DNA from: Dehalococcoidia bacterium
GTDB lineage: Bacteria; Chloroflexota; Dehalococcoidia; UBA2979
DNA length: 23,061 nucleotides
Assembly: GCA_009692685.1 (NCBI GenBank)
Contig: SHYS01000014.1
Span: 1-23,061, forward strand
Direction of reading: 5' to 3'
In this document: positions 8,546 through 16,430 of the stretch, piece after piece
How positions within the stretch are numbered: position 1 is the stretch's first letter
Layout: each line of letters opens with the position of its first letter
The notes under the pieces: model-generated
Told to the model about the DNA's origin: nothing
The model's database searches: none
The model's input: only the letters and a program-made list of their open reading frames with translations
Program-made: the position numbers and the translations under genes

Positions 8546-9706
8546 GTGGACGCACTGTCCCCTACCTCGGGCCCCGGCTCGACGAGTCCTGTCTCGCCGT
8601 ACGAGGGCGTGCGCAGTGCGCCACCCCCGGCCTCTCAGGCGGCCTCGTTTGCTGCCATTTTCGAACGTCACATGGCCACCGCGCGCTCCGAGATCGCAGA
8701 TGTGCGCGCCGAGATCGCCTCGCTCCGCGACGGCGTCGCGCTCGGCCTCGCGATGTCGCAGCGCTCGACTGGCTCGAAGGCAATGTCAGTGGCCGATGTG
8801 GCCACGCGGCTGAAGGCGATGTCGACCGGTGACGGTGCTGACCCGTATGGGTGGCGCCAGATGGCGCGCACCACCGGCGAGCAGGTGATCGGCAGCGGCT
8901 ACGGTTCGATCTTCGAGCGGCAGATCCAGCAGGAGTCCAGGTTCGCTCCGGACGTCGTGTTCGGGATACGGAAGTCCTCGGCAGGTGCGGAGGGCATCGC
9001 GCAGTTGATGCCGCAGTTCTACCCGAGCGTGAACCGTGCTGACCCACAGGCCTCGCTGCTGGCGGGGGCCAGGAGCGTGGACCACTACCTGGGCGCGTGG
9101 GACGGGGATGTACGCAAGGCGCTCGCCTCCTACAACGCGGGGCTTGGGAAGGTGAGGCAGGTGGTCGCGGCACACGGCGAGTGCTGGGAGACGGCGCTGC
9201 CGCTCGAGACACGCCAGTACCTCTCGGCCATCGTTGGCGACATGCGTCCGGTGTTCGCGCGTTCCGCCAGCGGCGTGGCGCGCACCGCGGCGATCTTCGG
9301 CGGGCGCGGGCCGGGTGGCGTGCTCACGATGCCAGTCGACCGCACCGGGAGCCGCCTGACGGCTGGGGGCCTCGATCTCTTCGCGGTGGAGGGCAGCGCT
9401 GTGCGCGCCCCCGCCGACGGCACGGTGCATGTCGTACCGGGCGACGAGGGCTCCGTAGTGACGATCGACCACGGGAACGGTTGGCGCAGCACGCTGCGCG
9501 GCCTCGGTGGTGTCGTTCCCGAGGATGGCTCGACGATCCGACGAGGCGAGCCTATGGGCGTCGTGGACAGCGGTGATCGGGTGGCGCTGGGACTGACCCT
9601 CGACGGCCGCGCGGTCGATCCGCTGCGGTACCTGCTCGGGGAGCACTCGATTCCCGGTCGCGGGGGCAGATGCTACGATCGCGGCTCCATGGTGGGTGTG
9701 GCCTAG
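8546..9706 (+). CDS. Lytic transglycosylase with degenerate LytM/M23 domain
   Basis: A 386-residue protein with no evident signal peptide. Residues 30-95 are Ala-rich helix with possible coiled coil (ARSEIADVRAEIASLRDGVA). Residues 112-235 form an SLT (family 1) lysozyme-like domain: catalytic Glu130 in QQESRF, GIAQLMP (150-156) and ALASYNAG (192-199). Residues 270-362 resemble an M23/LytM domain, but its Zn ligands are replaced (GGLDLF for HxGxD, and ALGLTLDG for HLHFE), so it is probably non-catalytic. GTG 8546 has GAGGAG 5 nt upstream. The last five codons and the TAG stop fall inside tRNA-His. The flagellin gene 1.4 kb downstream hints at a cell-wall role in flagellar assembly, but this is weak. 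Confidence 0.85.
   Translation: MDALSPTSGPGSTSPVSPYEGVRSAPPPASQAASFAAIFERHMATARSEIADVRAEIASLRDGVALGLAMSQRSTGSKAMSVADVATRLKAMSTGDGADPYGWRQMARTTGEQVIGSGYGSIFERQIQQESRFAPDVVFGIRKSSAGAEGIAQLMPQFYPSVNRADPQASLLAGARSVDHYLGAWDGDVRKALASYNAGLGKVRQVVAAHGECWETALPLETRQYLSAIVGDMRPVFARSASGVARTAAIFGGRGPGGVLTMPVDRTGSRLTAGGLDLFAVEGSAVRAPADGTVHVVPGDEGSVVTIDHGNGWRSTLRGLGGVVPEDGSTIRRGEPMGVVDSGDRVALGLTLDGRAVDPLRYLLGEHSIPGRGGRCYDRGSMVGVA
9651..9679 (+). promoter_or_regulatory. tRNA-His promoter inside the preceding gene
   Basis: TTCCCG (9651-9656), a 17-nt spacer and an extended -10 TGC-TACGAT (9671-9679) lie just before the tRNA start at 9691. The promoter is embedded in the coding sequence of the transglycosylase C-terminus. 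Confidence 0.5.
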
Positions 9707-9767
9707 CGGTTAAGGCGTCAGGTTGTGGCCCTGAAGATCGGGGGTTCAAATCCCCTCATCCACCCCA
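9691..9767 (+). tRNA. tRNA-His (anticodon GTG), CCA encoded
   Basis: A complete cloverleaf is visible: G-1 at 9691; acceptor GTGGGTG pairs CATCCAC (9757-9763) with one G-T pair; the D-stem is GCCT/AGGC; anticodon stem TCAGG/CCTGA encloses loop TTGTGGC with anticodon GTG; the T-arm is GGGGG-TTCAAAT-CCCCT; discriminator C73 faces the encoded G-1, the identity element of histidine tRNA; CCA is encoded at 9765-9767. The first 16 nt overlap the 3' end of the upstream gene, whose TAG stop is in the D-stem (9704-9706). Confidence 0.97.
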
Positions 9768-9839
9768 TGCGACTTCTGCCCGCCGCGCCCGACTCGACTG
9801 ATTTGCCGTCACGGTTGAATCTAGTCGCGGGCGCGGCGG

Positions 9840-9848
9840 TGCTACACT
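9840..9848 (+). promoter_or_regulatory. Extended -10 of the PDZ lipoprotein gene
   Basis: TGC-TACACT at 9840-9848, about 40 nt before GTG 9887. A TTGAAT at 9815-9820 is too far upstream (22 nt) to be a normal -35. Confidence 0.45.
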
Positions 9849-9886
9849 CGGCTCCGAAAGCCCCACCTTCACCGAAGGACACAGAC

Positions 9887-11032
9887 GTGCGGCGTGGATT
9901 CCTCGCCCTCCTCGCCGTGCTTGCGCTCACCCCGCTCGCGGTCGCCTGCAGTGACTCGAAGGAAGCGGGCGGTGACTTCGCCCTGACGGAGCGCTGGCTC
10001 CGCACCAACGAAGATCCGTCCGCGGACGTCGCGATCTTCGAGGCCAAACTCCCGGACAACCTCGTCGACCTCCTGAACCCCAGCCTGCCCCATGGCTCCA
10101 AAGATCGGCTGCAGTTCCCGGTCCACCCGAACGGGAAACTCATCGGTTCGTATGTGATCCGCCGGCCCGCTGTGGGGAACCTCATCGGGCTCGTCTATGA
10201 CGTGCCCGAGCCGCTCGCTGACGTGACCAAGAAGGTCCAGGAGCAACTCGACGCTCGCCCTTGGCAGGTCGTGGGCGCCGAGGCCGATGGCACTGGGACG
10301 CTGATGCGCTTTGAGACGACGACCGGTGGCGACCGGCGCGGTCAGGCCCTCGTGAACCAGCGCCCGGGTACGCCGACGTACTCGCTGGTGGTGGACCGAG
10401 GCGGGAAGCAGACGACGCTGACCGTTGGACGCACCAGCGTGGTGCCGGAGATCGCGGGTTCGCTGGGCGACGATCTCACCGTGAAGCGTGTCGATCAGGG
10501 TGCCGCGAAAGTGGCCGGCCTGAAAGAGGGCGACAAGATCGTCAAGGTCGGGGGGGTCGACGTGAACGACCGCAAGAGCCTCGCTGCCGCGCAGCGCGCG
10601 ATGGCTGCCGAGAAGACGCCGAGCACCAGCATCACGTACCTGCTGCTGGTGACCCCAGCAGTCGAGGCCGACGCACGCACGTTCTCCGAGCCGGCGAGCC
10701 TGACCCTGCCGGAGAAGTTCCCGGTAAAGACGTTCTTCGATGGCCTCGTTGTCATGGAGTACGAATGGGTCCAGCAGCCGGGCAGTTCTGGGTTCCGCGC
10801 CCTAGCGATCACGAAGGACAGCGGCACGAGCGTGGCCGGGAAACTGAAAGACGCCCTCCAGAAGGGTGGCTGGCAGATCGTACAGGACGTGCCGACCGGC
10901 GGGGCGACCCAGATGCAATTCCAGCACTCGGGCGGTCGCGCCGGTCAGGCTGAGATCGGGCCGTTCGAGGCGAACTCGGCATACACTCAGGTTGGATTCC
11001 AAGTGCAGTCCGGCCAGAGTGGGGGCGGCTAG
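9887..11032 (+). CDS. PDZ-domain lipoprotein
   Basis: A 381-residue predicted lipoprotein. From GTG 9887 (GAAGGA 7 nt upstream) the N-terminus is a basic n-region, a hydrophobic run (FLALLAVLALTPLAVAC) and a lipobox ending at Cys21, then SDSKEAGG. Around residues 185-265 is a PDZ domain (DDLTVKRVDQGAAKVAGLKEGDKIVKVGGVDV), the form found in HtrA and CtpA proteins; no protease domain is attached. The flanking parts have two similar-looking beta-rich regions, each containing a KFxVKTF/LP-type strand and a GWQIV/PWQVV motif, suggesting an internal duplication. It probably sits on the outer face of the membrane as a binding or scaffold protein. Function unknown. Stop is TAG. Confidence 0.8.
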   Translation: MRRGFLALLAVLALTPLAVACSDSKEAGGDFALTERWLRTNEDPSADVAIFEAKLPDNLVDLLNPSLPHGSKDRLQFPVHPNGKLIGSYVIRRPAVGNLIGLVYDVPEPLADVTKKVQEQLDARPWQVVGAEADGTGTLMRFETTTGGDRRGQALVNQRPGTPTYSLVVDRGGKQTTLTVGRTSVVPEIAGSLGDDLTVKRVDQGAAKVAGLKEGDKIVKVGGVDVNDRKSLAAAQRAMAAEKTPSTSITYLLLVTPAVEADARTFSEPASLTLPEKFPVKTFFDGLVVMEYEWVQQPGSSGFRALAITKDSGTSVAGKLKDALQKGGWQIVQDVPTGGATQMQFQHSGGRAGQAEIGPFEANSAYTQVGFQVQSGQSGGG

Positions 11033-11134
11033 CCGCACATCGCGGGGTCTCCCTGATCGCGAGTCTCACGTGGTTCGTGAATGATCGTTCCTGTCCTCAC
11101 CACGCAAGGAACGCGTGGCGGGCAGGGAGGCCTG

Positions 11135-12290
11135 ATGTCGCTACAGATCAACACCAACGTCGCCGCGCTCAACGCGCAGCGGAACCTCGCCAGTACCAAC
11201 CGTCGCCTCGGCGGCCTGTTCGAGAAACTCTCCAGCGGCATGCGGATCAACCGCACTGCGGATGACGCGGCAGGCCTCGCCATTTCTGAGAAGATGCGCG
11301 TGCAGATTCGTGGCATGCAGCAGGGCCAACGCAACGCGCAGGACGGCGTCCTCCATGCTGCAGACGACCGAGGGCGCGCTGAACGAGGTCCACACGGTCC
11401 TCCAGCGCATCCGCGAACTTGCGGTGCAGGCCAGCAACACCACGCTCTCCTCCTCTGATCGCTAGGCGATCGGCGAGGAACTCCTCGCGTTGCGCACGGA
11501 AGTCGATAACATCGGCAACCGGACGCGCTTCAACGGCCAGCAGCTGCTGACGGGCGCGCTCGCCGTGAACCTCGACACCGCGAACTCGACGGCGGACACC
11601 GTCACCTACGCGAACGGCGGCGCCACGACCTCGGTGGCCTCGATCGACGTATCGAGGGCTGACGCGGGCGAGACGTACACGTTCTCGGCGGCCGGTGCCG
11701 TACTCACGATGACGCACGACGACGGCAACGGCTTCGTCCGCACCGAGATGGCGACGATTCAGGCGATGGGTGCCAGCGGTACGTAGGCGATCATCTTCGA
11801 GAAACTCGGCGTCACGATGAACCTGACGCATGACGCGAACGCCGCCAACCACACCGGCGCGGACATCGCCAACGCGTTCGCCGCGACGACGGTGGTGACT
11901 TCCGGGAACGGCAATGCCGCCTTCCGTGTGGGCGCGGACGTTGGCGACGACATCTCGCTCGCTTTCCAGGACATGCGCTCGAGCGCACTCGGCAACGCGA
12001 ACAAACCCGACCTCCTGATCCCGGACAACGACGCGGTCTCGACTGTCACGAAGGCGAACACGCTGCTGCAGGCGACGGACTCGGCGATGGCGCAGGTCTC
12101 CCTGTTCCGGGCGAAACTCGGTGCCGTGCAGAACCAGATGGACACTGCCGTGAACAGCCTGGCTGTGTCCGTGGAGAACCTCTCCGCCTCCCAGTCGCGC
12201 GTCCGCGCCGCCGACATCGCCGAGGTGTCCAGCAAGATGGTGGCGCAACAGATCATGCAGCAGGCTGGCGTGGCCGTACTGGCGCAGGCG
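11135..12290 (+). pseudogene. fliC/hag: Flagellin, inactivated and lacking its C-terminal tail
   Basis: ATG 11135 follows GGGAGG. The N-terminus (SLQINTNVAALNAQRNL, then KLSSGMRINRTADDAAGLAISE) is the canonical flagellin D0/D1. After QDGV an extra C (11348-11353) shifts the frame; the continuation is SMLQTTEGALNEVHTVLQRIRELAVQ one frame over. Two in-frame TAG codons follow, at 11463-11465 (in SSSDR-stop-AIGEE) and 11784-11786 (in ASGT-stop-AIIFE); both sit where flagellins or the local sequence suggest Gln, so each is one C-to-T change from CAG. The C-terminal D1/D0 is good (SQSRVRAADIAEVSSKMVAQQIMQQAGVAVLAQA), but the last dozen residues are replaced in frame by a propeller sequence. No functional flagellin can be made without suppression and frameshifting. 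Confidence 0.9.
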
Positions 12291-13104
12291 GCGGACGGCG
12301 AGCGACTGCTCATTGCCGATCTGCGAGGCCGTGCGCTCGTCATCCTCGACCCCATGCGACCGGATGCAGCCCGCCGTATCCCCGTGTCCGGTGGTCCGCA
12401 CGAGGTGTTGCGACTGCCGGATGGCCGGGTCGCGGTGTCCCTGGAGCAGGCCGGCGCCATCGCCGTCGTCGACCTCGACAGCGGCGGCGTGGAGACTATC
12501 GCGACGGGCGGGCTCCCGCATGGCCTCGCGCTGCAACGCGATGCCGAGGGCGACCGGTTGCTGGTGACCGACCGGGAGCACGATTCCCTACGTCGCTTTG
12601 TCATTGGCGGCCCGGCTGTGACGTGGCGTGAGGTGGCACTAACGCACATGTCCGGTTGGCCGCACGCGGTCGTGGCGCGCGACGACGGTACCTTCGCTGT
12701 GGCCCGCGCGCGCGATGCGGTGCTGCAGATCGGTGGGCGCGAGATGGGCGTGTCGTCGCTGCCGGAGACGGTCGCACTGTCGCCAGACCAGGCGCGAGTG
12801 GACGCAACGGTCGGTGGGCGAACGGTCCGCACGATTTTCTCGCCAGACGGCTCACTCGTGGCGGCAGCACTCTCAGCGGCCTCTGGCGTGGCCCTCGTCG
12901 ACCGCGAGGGCGGCGTGCGTACTGTCCAGCGTGGCGGGGACGTCGGACGGCCTCGCGTTCTCTGCGGACGGGACACGGCTGTATGTGGCGGACATGGCCG
13001 GTGGTCGCGTGACCATGGTCGAGGTGGCCTCGGGACACATACTGGCGATCTTCTCGGTAGGGATATCCGCGGGCAGCCTGCTGGTGCTGCCTCCCGCGAG
13101 GTAG
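12291..13104 (+). pseudogene. Beta-propeller (YncE/YVTN-like) protein, 5'-truncated, frameshifted
   Basis: This continues in the flagellin frame without a start codon. It consists of repeated propeller blades: ADGERLLIADLRGRALVILD, DGRVAVSLEQAGAIAVVDL, GDRLLVTDREHDSLRRFVI, FSPDGSLVAAALSAASGVALVD and, after a frame change, LAFSADGTRLYVADMAGGRV. The frame change is explained by one extra G in the GGGG run at 12936-12939; the proper frame then ends in TAG at 13102-13104. Family members are secreted or periplasmic surface propellers of mostly unknown function. The signal peptide and first blades are missing, replaced by the flagellin C-terminus, so a deletion joined two genes. Confidence 0.8.
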
Positions 13105-13173
13105 CGCCGCAGTCCGACGCGTGTGCGACAATCGCCGCCCACTCGTTCCTCTTACGGACGGAACCGCGCGACG

Positions 13174-13584
13174 ATGGCAGTCGAGGGCACCTGCTCGTCA
13201 GGCGCGGGATTCTTGCGCCGCGGTTGCGGGCGAGAGTCCGCGGGACTCTGCGTCTACTGCGCGGCGCCGTTCTGCACCGACCACGGCTCGCTGAACGCCG
13301 ATTACTACCAGGTCTGCAACCGCAAGCCCTGCCTCGCGAAGTTCGCGGACATCGCGGCCCATCAGCGGTGGCTGGACGCGCACCAGCCGCCTACCCGGAT
13401 GTCGATGTGCGCGGAGGACGGCTGCCAGGAGCGGATGCAGCACTCCTGCCAGCGCTGCTGGCTCCGGTTCTGCGACACGCACCTCATCGACAAGGCTGTG
13501 ACGGAGTTCCGCCTCGAAGGCCGCGTGCGCACGGTGCAGTTGATGTGCCCGCACTGCGCGGAGCGCCGAGTGCTCTGGGACTAG
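13174..13584 (+). CDS. Cys-rich protein with two tandem zinc-finger modules
   Basis: A 136-residue protein with 14 Cys. Two copies of one ligand pattern are visible: C7-x10-C18-x7-C26-x2-C29-x4-C34-x2-H37, and about 40 residues later C-x4-C-x7-C-x2-C-x4-C-x2-H (MCAEDGCQERM...CQRCWLRFCDTH). A CNRKPC pair follows the first and MCPHC ends the protein. The pattern resembles B-box or AN1-type zinc binding, which is mostly eukaryotic in named examples; in bacteria I know no defined function. ATG 13174 is the best start (GGACGGA about 13 nt upstream is weak). It is intact although pseudogenes flank it on both sides, which suggests continued selection. Stop is TAG. Confidence 0.7.
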   Translation: MAVEGTCSSGAGFLRRGCGRESAGLCVYCAAPFCTDHGSLNADYYQVCNRKPCLAKFADIAAHQRWLDAHQPPTRMSMCAEDGCQERMQHSCQRCWLRFCDTHLIDKAVTEFRLEGRVRTVQLMCPHCAERRVLWD

Positions 13585-13606
13585 CCGTCGCTCGCCTCGA
13601 ACTCGT

Positions 13607-14903
13607 CTAGACCAATCGCGCCATCGCTAGCACCGCCTCGCCGGCTGGCGTGCTGGCGAGTACGCGCCCCGTCGCATCGATGACGAACGCCCCGCCTGAG
13701 CGCGACGTGGAGCCGGCCGCCACGATCGCGAGGCCGTCCTCGATCGCGAGGGCACGCGCCGTCCCGCACACGGGGACGGCCGCGTCGCCTGCGCACCACA
13801 CGACGACGCCCGCGCCTGCGGGCGCCCCCAGGGCCAGGGCGTTCGGCGCCGCTCATCAGGCCCACCGCGCCGAACGCCGTGCGGATGCTGATGGACGGTG
13901 AGGCACCCGCGCTGAACCCGGCGGTCTGCTCGTCGCGGTCGAGGACGGACTGGCGGTGGGTGGCGAGGATCTGGCCGCCCTCGATGGCGTATGTCGTCTT
14001 GTAGGTCGCGCCATCCGCGCGCTCGGCCAGACTGGCGAACAGCGTGACGCCCGAGTCCTGAGTGAGAGCCTGGAGGAAGGGTAGCGTTTCCGTCGCGGTG
14101 ACGGCGAGCGGGTCGGTGCCGGCGAGGTCGGGCAGCACGACGAAGTGCGCGCCAGCGGCGACGGCTACGTTCACCAGCGCGCGCAGCCGCTCCATCGACT
14201 CGACGGCGGACGGGTGAGGGTCGAAGGCCACTGCAGCGACGGTGGCGCGCAGCGGTTTACGCGAGGCGGCGGCGGCGTCCATTGCGGGGAGCGTGGCGAA
14301 ATCGATCGCTGGGCCGGGTGCAGAGTCGACACCGATCGCGGTCGACACGGTACCGGGCTGGTCGGCGGGGGCACGCACACTCCACTGGCCGGACGGGTCG
14401 ACAACCCCGGCGCCGCCGCAGAAGCGGACGAGGCCGGCCTCGCTCCCGGACTTGCCGCCCGCGATTGCCCAGGCGCCGAGGAGTGCGGCGCGTGCCGTGA
14501 GCAGGTCAGATTCCACGCTCGCCTCGGCGGTGGGCAGACGGCTGGTATCGCGCGGCGCGGCAGCGGCGACCAGCAGGTGGACACCGGCGAGCCCCCGGAT
14601 CAGGTCGCTCGCGCGAGGTCGCGGCCCACGATGAGGCCGATGCGCACGCCCTCGATTTCCGCGGCCGCGGGACCGCGACTGCGCGTGAACCAGCCTGAGG
14701 CCGTGCGCTCGCCCGCGTGCGCGAGTTCCCGGCCGTCCGGCCCGAAGAGGATCAGTTCGTTGCGGAGCGCGCCGTCGTCGTCGCGCCGGACGACGCCCGC
14801 GGCGATCGCGTACCCGGTGCGCCAGCAGCGTTCTGCCAGCGCGGCGAACCAGGTGTCCTCCGAAGGCAGGTCGCGCGCCGCCGCGTGGGAGGCGCGGCTG
14901 GCG
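13607..14903 (-). pseudogene. Tandem nitrilase-fold protein, headless and twice frameshifted
   Basis: The coding sequence begins directly beyond the FAH stop codon with no ATG, GTG or TTG in its frame (first residues SHAAARDLPSEDTWF, which match a point about 60 residues into a nitrilase domain). Lesions at 14610-14611 (one base missing) and 13844 (one extra base) must be repaired to read it. Repaired, it holds two carbon-nitrogen hydrolase domains: ...GYAIAAGVVRRD...NELILFGPDG...IGLIVGRD..., then ATVAAVAFDPHPSAVES...FVVLPDLAGTD...GVTLFASLAE.... Both lack the catalytic triad: the Glu region reads PDLAGTD, the Lys region HRQSV, and the Cys region GLIVGRD or VGLMSGAE. Thus even the ancestor was probably non-catalytic. 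It is convergent with the zinc-finger gene. Stop is TAG. Confidence 0.75.
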
Positions 14904-15656
14904 CTACCCCTGACGCACGGGGTTACGCAGGATCCCGACGCCGCCGACCTGGACCTCGCACGTGTCGCCAGCGACGACCGCGGCGGTCTGTCCGGGGGTA
15001 CCGGTGTAGATCAGGTCGCCGGGCTCCAGCGTGACGTAGCGGGAAAGGTGGGCGATGCACTTGCGGACGGAGTGGATGAGCAGGCTGGTGTCGGAGTCCT
15101 GCTGGGTGCGCCCGCTGATTCGACCGGCGACGGAGATTGCCTCCGGTGTCAGGTCGGTCTCGATCCAGGGGCCGACCGCGGCGAAGGTGTCGCTCGACTT
15201 CGCGCGCAGCCACTGCAGGTCGCTCTGCTGCCAGTCGCGTGCGGACACGTCGTTTCCGGCGGTGTAGCCGAAGACGTGCGCGTCCACCTGCGCCTCCGTG
15301 AGGCCCTTCGCCTGGCGACCAATGACCGCGACCACCTCGGCCTCCATGTGGACGTTGGTGCTGTCAGCCGGTAGGACGATCGCCTCCCCGTGGGCGATGA
15401 GGGACGAGGGTGCTTTGAGGAAGCCTTGAGGGTCACCGGGTGCCGGGCGATCCCCGGCGTGGCTTTTGTAGTTGATGCCGATCGCGATGATCTTCGTCGG
15501 CACGCACGGAATCAGGAGGCGCGCTGCCGAAAGTGGGACCGCGCGGCCCATCTCGACCGGTCGGTCGAAGACTCCCCCTTCAAGGAGATGCGCGGTGTCG
15601 CCCTCGATCCGTGCTGTGTAGATGCCGCCCTCGACCTGCACCCGTGCGATCTTCAT
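14904..15656 (-). CDS. Fumarylacetoacetate hydrolase (FAH) family protein
   Basis: A 250-residue protein with the FAH fold. It has GINYKSHA (60-67), FLKAPSSLIAHGEAI (79-93), metal ligands Glu105 and Glu107 in HMEAEVVAVIG and Asp136 in GYTAGNDVSARDWQ, and the end motif GDLIYTGTPGQ...VEVQVGGVGILRNPV. Members bind Mg2+/Mn2+ and act as hydratases, isomerases, decarboxylases or C-C hydrolases in catabolism of aromatic compounds and acyl-pyruvates. The start ATG 15656 has GGGAGT upstream. It lies 51 nt after the helical unknown gene, probably in one transcript that also covers the nitrilase remnant. Stop is TAG. Confidence 0.93.
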   Translation of the reverse strand: MKIARVQVEGGIYTARIEGDTAHLLEGGVFDRPVEMGRAVPLSAARLLIPCVPTKIIAIGINYKSHAGDRPAPGDPQGFLKAPSSLIAHGEAIVLPADSTNVHMEAEVVAVIGRQAKGLTEAQVDAHVFGYTAGNDVSARDWQQSDLQWLRAKSSDTFAAVGPWIETDLTPEAISVAGRISGRTQQDSDTSLLIHSVRKCIAHLSRYVTLEPGDLIYTGTPGQTAAVVAGDTCEVQVGGVGILRNPVRQG

Positions 15657-15707
15657 CCGGTCACTCCCGCTCTTGAGCACTCTGCTATCGATGCCGCGTC
15701 GCCGATG

Positions 15708-16247
15708 CTACCGCGCGAGATGTCCCTCGGGAGTCTCTGCGGCCAGCTCGAGGATCGCGTTCGCGAGGAGCCCATCCGCGATGGCGCGGACGATGAGCAG
15801 CCCCGCCAGCGTGTCCCCAGACTCCGCGTCCCAGGGCGGCAGTAGCACCCGCTCCCACTGTTCCGAGGCCAGCCCGGCCACCGCCTCGAGCATCGCGAGG
15901 CGCCCGGCGTCGATGTCGGCTCGGACCGCCGACCAGTCCGTCACGTCGACGGCGCTGGCCTCGATCGGTGTGGCGACCGTGTCGCTGGCGGCGAGCGCAG
16001 CGAAGAAGACGGCATGCGCGCGGTCACGTGCGGCGTGTGCGACGAGCATCGAGGCGACGGATCCGGCGCTTTCACCCAGCGCCGCAAATTCCGGGATCGC
16101 CAGCGCCAGCGCCAGCGCGCCCGATCGAGCGTCGCAGGTGTCGAGCGCCGCGACCAGTTGGCGGCGCCCATCATCGAGTGCGGCCCACGGATCGAATCGG
16201 GCGAAGAGGTCGTCTGAGTCGATGTTGGAGCGGGCGTCGTGCGTCAT
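15708..16247 (-). CDS. Helical protein of unknown function (possibly DinB-like)
   Basis: A 179-residue Ala/Leu/Asp-rich protein predicted to be almost all helix. It begins MTHDARSNIDSDDLFARFDPWAALDDGRRQ, has a long helical middle with HAARDRAHAVFF, and a C-terminal part with WERVLLPPWDAESGDTLAGLLIVRAIADGLLANAI. The overall build (four long helices, W-rich turn before the third) is like DinB/YfiT-type bundles, but the usual three-His metal site is not obvious, so I leave the family open. No SD precedes ATG 16247; instead TAGACT lies exactly 6 nt upstream, which suggests leaderless mRNA. First gene of a transcript with the FAH gene. Stop is TAG. Confidence 0.65.
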   Translation of the reverse strand: MTHDARSNIDSDDLFARFDPWAALDDGRRQLVAALDTCDARSGALALALAIPEFAALGESAGSVASMLVAHAARDRAHAVFFAALAASDTVATPIEASAVDVTDWSAVRADIDAGRLAMLEAVAGLASEQWERVLLPPWDAESGDTLAGLLIVRAIADGLLANAILELAAETPEGHLAR

Positions 16248-16253
16248 ATGGCG

Positions 16254-16259
16254 AGTCTA
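16254..16259 (-). promoter_or_regulatory. -10 for a leaderless transcript
   Basis: TAGACT on the minus strand with TGCG before it and exactly 6 nt to ATG 16247. Transcription would begin at or next to the start codon. Confidence 0.5.
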
Positions 16260-16381
16260 CGCAGTGCGCGTGATGCGGGGCGCATGCGAATCAGATGTCG
16301 CGCGAACCTCGATCGATGCGTGCGAGATCCGATCAAGGGGGTGTGATCGGTCCGAATCGGGGTCCGGCGGCGGGTAGAGGG

Positions 16382-16411
16382 GTGGAAAAAAAAGTTGTCA
16401 ACTTTTTCCAC
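16382..16411. repeat. AT-rich palindrome in the 16248-16497 intergenic region
   Basis: Perfect odd palindrome AAAAAGTTGTCAACTTTTT (16389-16407, centred on T16398), extended by GTGG on the left (with three extra A) and CCAC on the right. Adjacent TTATCCCCC (16413-16421), TTTTCCACG (16404-16412) and the reverse of 16381-16389 each match the TTATCCACA DnaA box at 7 of 9 positions. It lies about 20 nt upstream of the -35 of the histone-like gene, so an operator for that gene is the simplest reading. The rest of the 250-nt gap holds only the two promoters; nothing else is seen. Confidence 0.6.
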
Positions 16412-16430
16412 GTTATCCCCCGAAAAAATA

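Noticed and set aside
11463..11786. TAG generally reassigned to an amino acid
   Set aside because: TAG ends about 20 intact genes at the expected C-terminus, so it must act as a normal stop.
14145..15374. A 409-codon plus-strand frame
   Set aside because: Shadow of the nitrilase and FAH genes, with no domain logic.
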